In this document: one piece after another, positions 1-5,524 of the stretch | How positions within the stretch are numbered: the stretch's first letter is position 1 | How the letters are laid out: every line of letters starts with the position of its first letter | Source of the DNA: an uncultured Traorella sp. | GTDB taxonomy: Bacteria > Bacillota_I > Bacilli_A > Erysipelotrichales > Erysipelotrichaceae | NCBI GenBank assembly: GCA_945919165.1 | Contig: CAMEIZ010000079.1 | Span: forward strand, 1-8,745 | Length of the DNA stretch: 8,745 nt | Reading direction: 5' to 3' | Translations under genes and position numbers: made by a program | The notes under the pieces: model-generated | Database searches by the model: none | What the model was told of the DNA's origin: nothing | What the model saw: the letters and a program-made list of their open reading frames with translations, nothing else

Positions 1-140
1 TTACTGATCTTAGAGAAAAAAAGATGAAACGCATTCTTTTAGTAGCGACGGGAAGTCTGCATAATGTCTTTCTGACTCAACAAAATCTTTCAATACCGAC
101 TGTTGCTCATGCGATTGCAATTGAGAGGAGTTCCATATGA
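1..140 (+). CDS. spoVAD: Stage V sporulation protein AD, C-terminal end (partial)
   Basis: Reading from base 3, the frame is open from the left edge to TGA at 138-140 and gives the last 45 residues of a protein. The segment KRILLVATGSLHN followed by QQNLSIPTVAHAIAIE resembles the C-terminus of SpoVAD as I remember it (ATGAL..., QQ...IPCIAHAVSIE). SpoVAD is a thiolase-fold protein that binds dipicolinic acid and helps load it into the forespore. The next gene is a clear spoVAE homologue that starts inside this stop codon (ATGA overlap, 137-140), which is the expected order and supports the call. The start and most of the gene lie outside the window, so catalytic-like residues and total length cannot be judged. 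The identification depends on the tail and the context. Confidence 0.82.
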   Translation, partial: TDLREKKMKRILLVATGSLHNVFLTQQNLSIPTVAHAIAIERSSI

Positions 141-487
141 CATATCTTTATGGTTTTCTTTTCTGTGGCTTTGTCTGTATGGTAGCCCAAGTCATTTATG
201 ATTCTTCAAAATTGACTCCAGGACATATTACTTCTTTATTTGTGATCATTGGTTCATTTTTAGAAATAGTTGATATATATGATAAAATCATTGAATACTG
301 TGGGTTAGGAGCACAAATGCCGATTTTGTCTTTTGGCCATTCCTTAACTCATGCAGCTTTAAGTGCAAGTCAGAGTGATGGTTGGATTGGAATCTTTACA
401 GGTGTGTTTGATAAAAGTGCCAGTGGGATTTCTTTTGCGATTTTCACGGCTTTTTGGATAGCTGTTTTCTTCAAAGCACATGATTGA
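137..487 (+). CDS. spoVAE: Stage V sporulation protein AE (SpoVAEb type), DPA channel component
   Basis: This 116-residue membrane protein belongs to the SpoVAC/SpoVAEb family, whose members form part of the inner-membrane channel that moves Ca-dipicolinic acid into the forespore and out at germination. Family-like motifs are KLTPGHI near residue 26, the following hydrophobic stretch ending in DIYD near 50, and FGHSLTHAAL near 66-75. Hydrophobic segments lie at about 3-20, 31-48 and 84-112, with a short hydrophobic part around 55-70. The length matches the family. The start is set by AGGAG at 126-130, six bases before ATG 137, and the gene overlaps the spoVAD stop by 4 nt, so it is translated in the same operon. 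The operon promoter, expected to be sigma-G dependent in known spore formers, lies outside the window. Confidence 0.93.
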   Translation: MTYLYGFLFCGFVCMVAQVIYDSSKLTPGHITSLFVIIGSFLEIVDIYDKIIEYCGLGAQMPILSFGHSLTHAALSASQSDGWIGIFTGVFDKSASGISFAIFTAFWIAVFFKAHD

Positions 488-1787
488 AAGATTAAAACAG
501 CTTCAATCTTTTGATATTGTTCATCATCATGTTGAATTACAAAATAGAGAAATTGATATGATTTTTTTGTCTTCTTTGACCTCACAGAGCAGTATTACTT
601 CAATAATTGAAGGTTTTCTTTTCAGTGAGGATCAGAAATTATGTTTCTTTAATGGTTCAGCTTCATTAGTTGAGAATTATGATAAAGCAGTATTTCTATT
701 GTTGAGTGGACAGTGTTTAATTTTAATCAATGAAGAAGTATATGCTCTGGAAACCAGAAATTATCCAACACGAGGTATTTCTCATCCCAGTATAGAAAAG
801 AGCATTCGCGGAAGCCATGATTCGTTTAATGAAAATATTTTGCACAATGTTGGTTTAATTAGGCGAAGAATACGAAATGACCAGCTGAAATTTGAATTGA
901 ATCAGGAGGGAAAATGGTCATTAACGGATATTGCCTTGTGTTATGTTGAAGACAAAGTAAATCAGGAAGTATTATCTGATTTGAGAAAAAGGATGAATGA
1001 GAATCAATCTATTGAGATTAATAATGAGCGAAATCTTGTAGAAGTTCTTTATGGAAAAACAACAAATCCCTATCCTCATGTTCGATATTCAGAAAGGCCG
1101 GATATTTGTGCTATTCATCTTTTACAGGGATATGTGATTGTATTAGTGGATAATATGCCTTCAGCTATGATCTTACCAACAACCTATTTAGAACAGCTTC
1201 AACAGATAGAAGAATATACGCAGACACCTTTGGTTGCCTTATTAACCAGAACGATTCGTTATATGGGAATTCTTGTAAGTCTATATCTTTTACCCTTTGT
1301 TTTGGTCTGTTTGAAAAGCGGTGTTCCTTTTACACACGATTTGATTCAGGGAAAAAGTGTTGGGGTGATCGCGTTTCAAATCTTGATTTGTGAACTCTTA
1401 ATTGAATGGATCAGGCAGTCCTTTCTTTATGCACCAACTCTTGTTAACAGTATGATGGGATTTTTAGTTGTTTTTGTTTTGGGTGATTTTGGTATCGAAA
1501 TGGGAGCTTATACAAAAGAAATATTACTGGTCATTGCTTTGTGTAATTTAGGTAATTTTCTAACACCTTCTTATGAAATTGCATTAGCAAATAAATTGAT
1601 GAGAATTATGATGACAATTCTTACGCTTTTATTTTCAGTTGAAGGATTCTGTATTGGTGTTTTGATTCATTTTATCTCATTACTTTTGACAAAAAGCATG
1701 AAAGCATCTTATCTTTATCCACTTTTTCCGTTTGATTCAAAGGAAATTGTAAGGATTATTTTTGACACTAATATCTATACAAAATAA
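480..1787 (+). CDS. spoVAF: SpoVAF-like GerA-family spore germination protein
   Basis: This 435-residue protein resembles the A subunit of GerA-type germinant receptors and is closest to SpoVAF, which is encoded at the end of the spoVA operon. The soluble N-terminal part carries the family blocks PTRGIS...EKSIRGS..SF..N...N..LIRRRI (about 96-131) and NPYPHVRYSERPD...LL.G.V...VD..PS (about 196-228). Hydrophobic segments follow at about 259-278, 293-311, 321-340, 346-362 and 375-403. The tail YLYPLFPFD (411-419) matches the usual C-terminal PLIPF block. The protein is shorter than the roughly 490 residues I recall for Bacillus SpoVAF, and the shortage seems to be at the N-terminus. An in-frame TAG at 459-461 means ATG 480 is the first ATG available. 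It overlaps spoVAE by 8 nt and has no visible Shine-Dalgarno, so translation probably depends on ribosomes ending spoVAE. Confidence 0.88.
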   Translation: MIERLKQLQSFDIVHHHVELQNREIDMIFLSSLTSQSSITSIIEGFLFSEDQKLCFFNGSASLVENYDKAVFLLLSGQCLILINEEVYALETRNYPTRGISHPSIEKSIRGSHDSFNENILHNVGLIRRRIRNDQLKFELNQEGKWSLTDIALCYVEDKVNQEVLSDLRKRMNENQSIEINNERNLVEVLYGKTTNPYPHVRYSERPDICAIHLLQGYVIVLVDNMPSAMILPTTYLEQLQQIEEYTQTPLVALLTRTIRYMGILVSLYLLPFVLVCLKSGVPFTHDLIQGKSVGVIAFQILICELLIEWIRQSFLYAPTLVNSMMGFLVVFVLGDFGIEMGAYTKEILLVIALCNLGNFLTPSYEIALANKLMRIMMTILTLLFSVEGFCIGVLIHFISLLLTKSMKASYLYPLFPFDSKEIVRIIFDTNIYTK

Positions 1788-1816
1788 TTGAAATGTACAG
1801 CTTCTAATGGTAATAT
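1788..1816 (+). promoter_or_regulatory. Sigma-A-type promoter for the lipoprotein phosphoesterase gene
   Basis: A TTGAAA box at 1788-1793 and TAATAT at 1811-1816 are separated by 17 bp. A TG dinucleotide at 1808-1809 adds an extended -10. The -35 begins directly after the spoVAF stop codon. The predicted start is near 1823, about 17 nt before the ATG at 1840. A second TTGACA at 1762-1767 has only the poor TAATTG at a 17-bp spacing, so it is less likely. This would give the downstream gene vegetative expression separate from the sporulation operon. Confidence 0.7.
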
Positions 1817-1839
1817 AAACATAGTCATTTGAGGTGTTT

Positions 1840-3060
1840 ATGAAAAAATTTATCATTTTGTGCATTTCTTTTTTATTAGTGGGCTGCAATCAGATTGATC
1901 TTAGCAAAGCTGAACATAAAGATTCTATTACCATTGTTACAGCTTCAGATCCACACTACTACAGTGCTTCTTTAACAGATTATGGAGTTGGATTTTTAAC
2001 GATTACTGAAAAGGGAGATGGAAAGCTATTAAGCAATTCTGATCTTTTGATTGATGCATTAATTCAAAAAGCAATTGATAGTCAAGCAGATTATTTATTA
2101 CTGACTGGTGATCTGACTTTTAACGGTGAACTTGCTTCACATGAAGATTTAAGTAAAAAACTGAAAACATGTGAGGAAAAAGGCATTGAAGTATTTGTTA
2201 TTCCGGGTAATCATGATTTGAACAGTATTTTTTCTCGACAATTTTTTGAGGATAAGTATTATTCCTGTGATACGATTGATGAAGCTAAGTTTAAAGAGAT
2301 CTATCATGATTTTGGCTACAGTGATACGTATATGGATGATGAAACGCTCAGCTATATGGCTCCTTTAAGTGATGATGTATGGCTGCTTTCACTTGATTGC
2401 AATGGCTATAAACAGTACGAAGGAGTCAGTGATCATTTATTGGATTTTGTTGATGATTGTTTAAAGATGGCTGAAGAAAAGAATGCGAAAGTAATCACTA
2501 TGTCACATGAGAATATTCTTGTTCATAATGATTATTTTTCCAGTTATGCCATGCGTGATCATCAAAAACTTTTTGATCTTCTCAATGATTATCAGATTCC
2601 ATTAAATTTAAGCGGACATATGCATATTCAGCATTCAAAAGATGAAAATGGTATGTTGGAAATTGCTCAGTCTTCTTTAAGTATTCCAACTCATAACTGT
2701 GGAATTGTTCAGATTGAAAAAGAAGGTCTTATTTATCAATTGGATCATTTGGATATTGAAATGAAAGAGTCAATTGATTTCTTTGAAGCTAATACTGTCA
2801 GAAAATTTCAAAAACAAAGTGATGAATTGTCTTTAAGTGAACAGGAAAAAGAAACATTATTAAACTTTATGGTAAAATTCAATGATTTATATTTCAGCGG
2901 TCACTTATACGAAGAAATCGATGACTTGTTACAAAGTGATGGTTATAAGCTGTGTTTGCAAGTAAAGGATGATTTCAGTTTCGCAAATTATGTAATTGAG
3001 TCATTAAAAAGTGATATTCATGATGAACAATATTTTGCGAAAGATTGGGTGAATAAATAG
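1840..3060 (+). CDS. Lipoprotein metallophosphoesterase (calcineurin-like), substrate unknown
   Basis: The protein has 406 residues. It opens with a lipoprotein signal: a charged MKK, a hydrophobic core and the lipobox LVGC, so Cys16 should be lipidated and the enzyme held on the outer face of the membrane. The calcineurin-like metal site is complete: DPH (Asp37, His39), GD (90-91), GNHD (123-126), SH (His223) and GHMH (259-262). The C-terminal 100 or so residues are charged and probably helical, and I do not recognise a domain there. ATG 1840 is preferred over an in-frame GTG at 1834 because GAGG at 1831-1834 sits five bases before the ATG and would overlap the GTG. It has its own promoter and lies between spo and scp genes, so the neighbours do not reveal a substrate. 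Phosphodiester, nucleotide or lipid-linked phosphate are all possible. Confidence 0.88.
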   Translation: MKKFIILCISFLLVGCNQIDLSKAEHKDSITIVTASDPHYYSASLTDYGVGFLTITEKGDGKLLSNSDLLIDALIQKAIDSQADYLLLTGDLTFNGELASHEDLSKKLKTCEEKGIEVFVIPGNHDLNSIFSRQFFEDKYYSCDTIDEAKFKEIYHDFGYSDTYMDDETLSYMAPLSDDVWLLSLDCNGYKQYEGVSDHLLDFVDDCLKMAEEKNAKVITMSHENILVHNDYFSSYAMRDHQKLFDLLNDYQIPLNLSGHMHIQHSKDENGMLEIAQSSLSIPTHNCGIVQIEKEGLIYQLDHLDIEMKESIDFFEANTVRKFQKQSDELSLSEQEKETLLNFMVKFNDLYFSGHLYEEIDDLLQSDGYKLCLQVKDDFSFANYVIESLKSDIHDEQYFAKDWVNK

Positions 3061-3069
3061 ACTGATTTA

Positions 3070-3078
3070 TGATATAAT
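3070..3078 (+). promoter_or_regulatory. Possible extended -10 promoter for scpA
   Basis: TGATATAAT at 3070-3078 is a perfect TATAAT with an extended TGn element, ten bases after the stop of the phosphoesterase gene. No good -35 box is seen at 16-18 bp upstream. A start near 3085 would leave a short leader of about 15 nt that still includes the GGAGGAG ribosome binding site at 3089-3095. No terminator lies between the two genes, so scpA may also be reached by readthrough. Confidence 0.5.
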
Positions 3079-3099
3079 GACTAGGTTTGGAGGAGTTTT

Positions 3100-3852
3100 A
3101 TGCATTTTTCAGTCATGATCAACGAATTTGAAGGCCCTTTGGATTTGATGTATCATTTAATCAAAGAGAATAAACTTGATCTTTTTGATTTGGATATGGA
3201 TATTTTAAGTGATCAGTATTTAGCCTATATTAATCAAATGGAAGAAATGCATCTGGATATCGCCAGTGAGTTTTTAAGTGAATTAGCGGGGCTATTGGAA
3301 TACAAAAGTAAAAAACTCTTACCTAAGGAAAAAGTTGAAATAGAAGAAGAATATGAAGAAGATCACCGTGATAAACTAGTAAAACGTCTTTTGGAATATC
3401 AGCGCTATAAAGAAGCATGTGATACTCTTAAGCCTTTGTATGAACAAAGAGCTTTATGTTATGCCAAACCACTGAGCATGGAAACAGCTAAGTGGGCAAG
3501 TCAGATAAAAGAAGAAGATCTAGAAGGAAGTCCTTATGATTTGATGAAAGCAATGAATAAAGTTCTTCGCAGAATTGCCCTTCATCATCCAATTGAGACG
3601 AAAATGAATGTCAAGGAATTGAGTGTTGATGAAAGAATGGAACAGATTCATGAACGCTTAAAAAACTTCAAAGGGAAGATGAGTTTTACTCAATTGTGCA
3701 GTGATTGTACAAATAAGCATATGGTTATTGTGACTTTTATGGCCATATTGGATATGATTAAGTTTCAGGAAATCAGCTATTTGATGGATGATTTTGATGA
3801 AATTTGGATTGTGAAAGGAGAAGATGATGGACGAGAAATGCAGCGTAATTGA
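3100..3852 (+). CDS. scpA: Segregation and condensation protein A (kleisin)
   Basis: ScpA is the kleisin subunit that bridges the SMC heads and, with ScpB, forms the bacterial condensin that loads on the chromosome and separates sister origins. The N-terminus FEGPLDLMYHLIKENKLD (about residues 10-27) is the family signature. It is followed by DI..LSDQYLAYI and by SEFL.ELAGLLEYKSKKLLP (about 57-75), the helices that contact the SMC neck. An acidic linker (about 79-89) leads to the middle helices, and the C-terminal winged helix that binds the other SMC head spans roughly 165-243. The 250-residue length is normal. The ribosome binding site GGAGGAG sits five bases before the ATG. The 3' end overlaps scpB, so the two partners are probably made together. 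Confidence 0.97.
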   Translation: MHFSVMINEFEGPLDLMYHLIKENKLDLFDLDMDILSDQYLAYINQMEEMHLDIASEFLSELAGLLEYKSKKLLPKEKVEIEEEYEEDHRDKLVKRLLEYQRYKEACDTLKPLYEQRALCYAKPLSMETAKWASQIKEEDLEGSPYDLMKAMNKVLRRIALHHPIETKMNVKELSVDERMEQIHERLKNFKGKMSFTQLCSDCTNKHMVIVTFMAILDMIKFQEISYLMDDFDEIWIVKGEDDGREMQRN

Positions 3853-4381
3853 AGGCCTGATCTTTTTAAGCGGTGATGAGGGCTGTACGCTTGATCAACT
3901 ATGTTCAGCAACCAATATGATCGATCGTGATGTATTGGATTTGATCAGGGAAATTACAGAAGAATACTTGAAAGATTATCATGGCTTTGAATGTGTTCAT
4001 TATGGGGGACGTTATAAATTCATTTCAAAAGAAAAAGTCCATGAAGCTGCTCAAGCTTTATTTTCAACAAGCCGTGCTGCTTCACTTTCTCAGGCAGCGA
4101 TGGAAACATTAGCTATTATTGCTTATAAACAGCCGCTTACAAGAATTGAAATCGAAGAAATTCGTGGTGTTAATTGTGATATGATGATCCGTAAACTATT
4201 GGCACGTAATTTGATCAAAGAATGTGGACGAAGCGATGGTCCTGGTAAACCGTTTCTCTACGAAGTGACAGAAGAATTTATGGATGCATTTAAGCTGGAA
4301 AGTTTAAAAGAATTACCGGATCTTCCTATGGTACAAAGTGATTTGGACAGTGAATTGTTCAATGAAGAAGAAATCTATTAA
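3827..4381 (+). CDS. scpB: Segregation and condensation protein B
   Basis: ScpB is the KITE-family partner that dimerises and clasps the ScpA linker in the SMC-ScpAB complex. The protein has two winged-helix domains: residues 1 to about 75, and a second that starts at LSQAAMETLAIIAYKQPLTR (about 87-106). That block, together with EIEEIRGVNCD and GRSDGPGKPFLYEVTEEF, is the conserved core of the family. The tail after about residue 165 is acidic and probably flexible. Two adjacent ATGs exist at 3824 and 3827. I chose 3827 because AAAGGAG at 3814-3820 then has a spacing of six bases instead of three, giving 184 residues. The gene starts inside the scpA frame (26-nt overlap), so translation is coupled. 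Confidence 0.95.
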   Translation: MDEKCSVIEGLIFLSGDEGCTLDQLCSATNMIDRDVLDLIREITEEYLKDYHGFECVHYGGRYKFISKEKVHEAAQALFSTSRAASLSQAAMETLAIIAYKQPLTRIEIEEIRGVNCDMMIRKLLARNLIKECGRSDGPGKPFLYEVTEEFMDAFKLESLKELPDLPMVQSDLDSELFNEEEIY

Positions 4382-4397
4382 AATAACAGAAGCATAA

Positions 4398-4431
4398 CAT
4401 GAAATATCATGCATGATAAAAGGCTTTTTTT
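4398..4431 (+). terminator. Weak possible terminator after scpB
   Basis: Seventeen bases after the scpB stop there is a 5-bp hairpin (CATGA 4398-4402 with TCATG 4407-4411), overlapping the perfect palindrome ATCATGCATGAT at 4406-4417. A run of seven T follows at 4425-4431. The stem is short and stands 13 nt from the T run, so this is a poor intrinsic terminator. The next promoter starts at 4442, which makes some form of transcript end here plausible. Confidence 0.25.
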
Positions 4432-4441
4432 AAGGTTTTTA

Positions 4442-4470
4442 TTGACTAAGAGAAAGCTTTATGATAACAT
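4442..4470 (+). promoter_or_regulatory. Promoter for the rplU-prp-rpmA operon
   Basis: TTGACT at 4442-4447 and TAACAT at 4465-4470 are 17 bp apart, and TG at 4462-4463 supplies an extended -10. The predicted start is about G4477, at the base of the first hairpin of the leader RNA. This agrees with a dedicated, strong promoter for ribosomal protein genes. The in-frame ATG at 4461 is inside this promoter and so cannot be the rplU start. Confidence 0.72.
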
Positions 4471-4476
4471 ACTGGT

Positions 4477-4544
4477 GTTGTTTCCCTTATTGGGTACAAC
4501 CGCTCATTTTAGGGCTAAGACTTCGGTCCCCTCATTATGGCGAG
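4477..4544 (+). promoter_or_regulatory. Structured 5' leader of rplU, probable ribosomal protein L21 leader
   Basis: Two stem-loops fill this part of the 5' UTR. The first pairs GTTGT 4477-4481 with ACAAC 4496-4500 and CCC 4484-4486 with GGG 4492-4494 around the loop TTATT. The second is closed by CGC 4501-4503 with GCG 4540-4542. Inside it lies GGG 4512-4514 with CCC 4529-4531 and GAC 4519-4521 with GTC 4526-4528, capped by a C(UUCG)G tetraloop. Firmicutes rplU genes are known to carry an L21 leader thought to mediate autoregulation, and position and form fit it. I assign it by position and general form, not by a covariance search. Confidence 0.75.
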
Positions 4545-4568
4545 TCAATAGAAAAAGGAGGTGCAACG

Positions 4569-4880
4569 ATGTACGCAATTATTGAAACTGGTGGAAAACA
4601 AGTAAAATGTGAAGTAGGTTCAACTATCTTCGTTGAAAAACTGGATGTAAACGAAGGAGATACTGTTGAATTTGACAAAGTTGTCTGCTACTCAAACAGA
4701 ACAACAAAAGTAGGAACTCCTTATGTAAAGGGTGCTAAGGTTGTTGCGAAAGTTGAAAAACAGGGTAAAGGCAAAAAAATCATGATCTTCAAATACAAAT
4801 GCAAGGATGGAAGTTCTCACCGCAAACAGGGTCACAGACAGCCTTATACTAAATTAACTGTAGAAGCTATCGAAGGTTAA
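4569..4880 (+). CDS. rplU: 50S ribosomal protein L21
   Basis: L21 binds 23S rRNA in the large subunit. The product has 103 residues, the normal size, and starts with the standard [17 protein letters not shown]. The C-terminal part [30 protein letters not shown] (about 72-100) is the conserved basic RNA-binding tail. ATG 4569 is chosen because AAGGAGG at 4555-4561 lies seven bases upstream and the family begins with MYAII. A longer reading from ATG 4461 would add 36 residues unrelated to L21 and would translate the promoter and leader hairpins. It is the first gene of a unit with prp and rpmA. Expression is probably set by the leader at 4477-4544. Confidence 0.98.
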   Translation: MYAIIETGGKQVKCEVGSTIFVEKLDVNEGDTVEFDKVVCYSNRTTKVGTPYVKGAKVVAKVEKQGKGKKIMIFKYKCKDGSSHRKQGHRQPYTKLTVEAIEG

Positions 4881-4881
4881 A

Positions 4882-5199
4882 ATGATTAAGGTCAAAGCTG
4901 TTTCAAAAAATGAACTTTTTCAGATAATTGAAATCAGCGGTCATGCTGGATTTGCTCCTAAAGGAGAAGATCTGGTATGTGCCGGTGTTTCTTCAATTGT
5001 TTTTGGAACATTGAATGCATTAGATCAAATGTGTGCTGACAGTGTTGATTTGGAAGTTTCCAAAACAATCAAAATGCACGTTAAAAATCTTCTCGATGAG
5101 ACATGTCAGATCATCTTAAAGACGATGATGATTCAGTTAAAGACCATCGAGGAACAACATTATGAATACATTGAAATCAAACAGGAGGTGTCATCATGA
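4882..5199 (+). CDS. prp: Ribosomal-processing cysteine protease Prp
   Basis: Prp (YsxB family, formerly DUF464) removes the N-terminal extension of L27 in Firmicutes and related bacteria, a step shown to be essential in Staphylococcus aureus. The 105-residue product has the family's catalytic pair: His21 in SGHAGFA and Cys33 in DLVCAGVS. The invariant GH, G.D.VC and following SS...FG.LNAL helix are present. The gene starts one base after the rplU stop with only a weak GAAGG upstream, so it is probably translated by coupling to rplU. Its stop overlaps the rpmA start in ATGA. This places the protease between L21 and its substrate L27, and both partner features are present, which strengthens the call. 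Confidence 0.96.
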   Translation: MIKVKAVSKNELFQIIEISGHAGFAPKGEDLVCAGVSSIVFGTLNALDQMCADSVDLEVSKTIKMHVKNLLDETCQIILKTMMIQLKTIEEQHYEYIEIKQEVSS

Positions 5200-5480
5200 A
5201 ATTTGTATTAGATATTCAGTTCTTTGCTTCTAAAAAGGGAGTTGGTTCTACAAAGAACGGACGTGATTCTCATTCCAAGCGTTTAGGAGCTAAAAAAGCT
5301 GATGGACAATTTACAAACTGTGGTTCAATCATCTACCGTCAGCGTGGAACTAAGATCCACCCAGGATTAAATGTTGGACGTGGTGGTGACGATACATTAT
5401 TTGCCAAGGCAAGCGGTATTGTTCGCTACGAAAGACTCGGTAAGAATAAAACACAGGTTTCTGTTTACCCACAGGCTTAA
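5196..5480 (+). CDS. rpmA: 50S ribosomal protein L27 with cleavable N-terminal extension
   Basis: L27 reaches the peptidyl transferase centre with its N-terminus. The 94-residue precursor begins [10 protein letters not shown], followed by [15 protein letters not shown], the normal start of mature L27. In Firmicutes the extension ends in QFF and Prp cuts after the second Phe, so the mature protein should start at Ala11 and have 84 residues. The core block [11 protein letters not shown]...[10 protein letters not shown] (about 48-71) is typical. The start is fixed by AGGAGGTG at 5183-5190 and by the ATGA overlap with prp. A terminator overlaps the stop codon. The next gene is obgE, without the spo0B gene that separates them in Bacillus subtilis. 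Confidence 0.98.
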   Translation: MKFVLDIQFFASKKGVGSTKNGRDSHSKRLGAKKADGQFTNCGSIIYRQRGTKIHPGLNVGRGGDDTLFAKASGIVRYERLGKNKTQVSVYPQA

Positions 5481-5510
5481 AAATCTCCATCAAGGAGATT
5501 TTCTTTTTCT
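5480..5510 (+). terminator. Intrinsic terminator or attenuator between rpmA and obgE
   Basis: AAAATCTCC (5480-5488) pairs perfectly with GGAGATTTT (5494-5502), nine base pairs around the loop ATCAA. The T-rich tail TCTTTTTCT runs from about 5502 to 5510. The stem begins at the last base of the rpmA stop codon. The obgE ribosome binding site starts right after the tail at 5511, so obgE must rely on readthrough or on a promoter I do not see. Confidence 0.78.
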
Positions 5511-5524
5511 AAAGGAGGTAGCTC

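Noticed and set aside
1834..1839. GTG start for the lipoprotein phosphoesterase
   Set aside because: It overlaps the GAGG ribosome binding site. The ATG at 1840 has correct spacing and gives a standard MKK signal peptide.
4461..4568. Upstream extension of rplU from ATG 4461, giving 139 residues
   Set aside because: It would translate through the promoter -10 region and the leader hairpins, and the added residues do not resemble L21. The family start MYAII with a strong ribosome binding site is at 4569.
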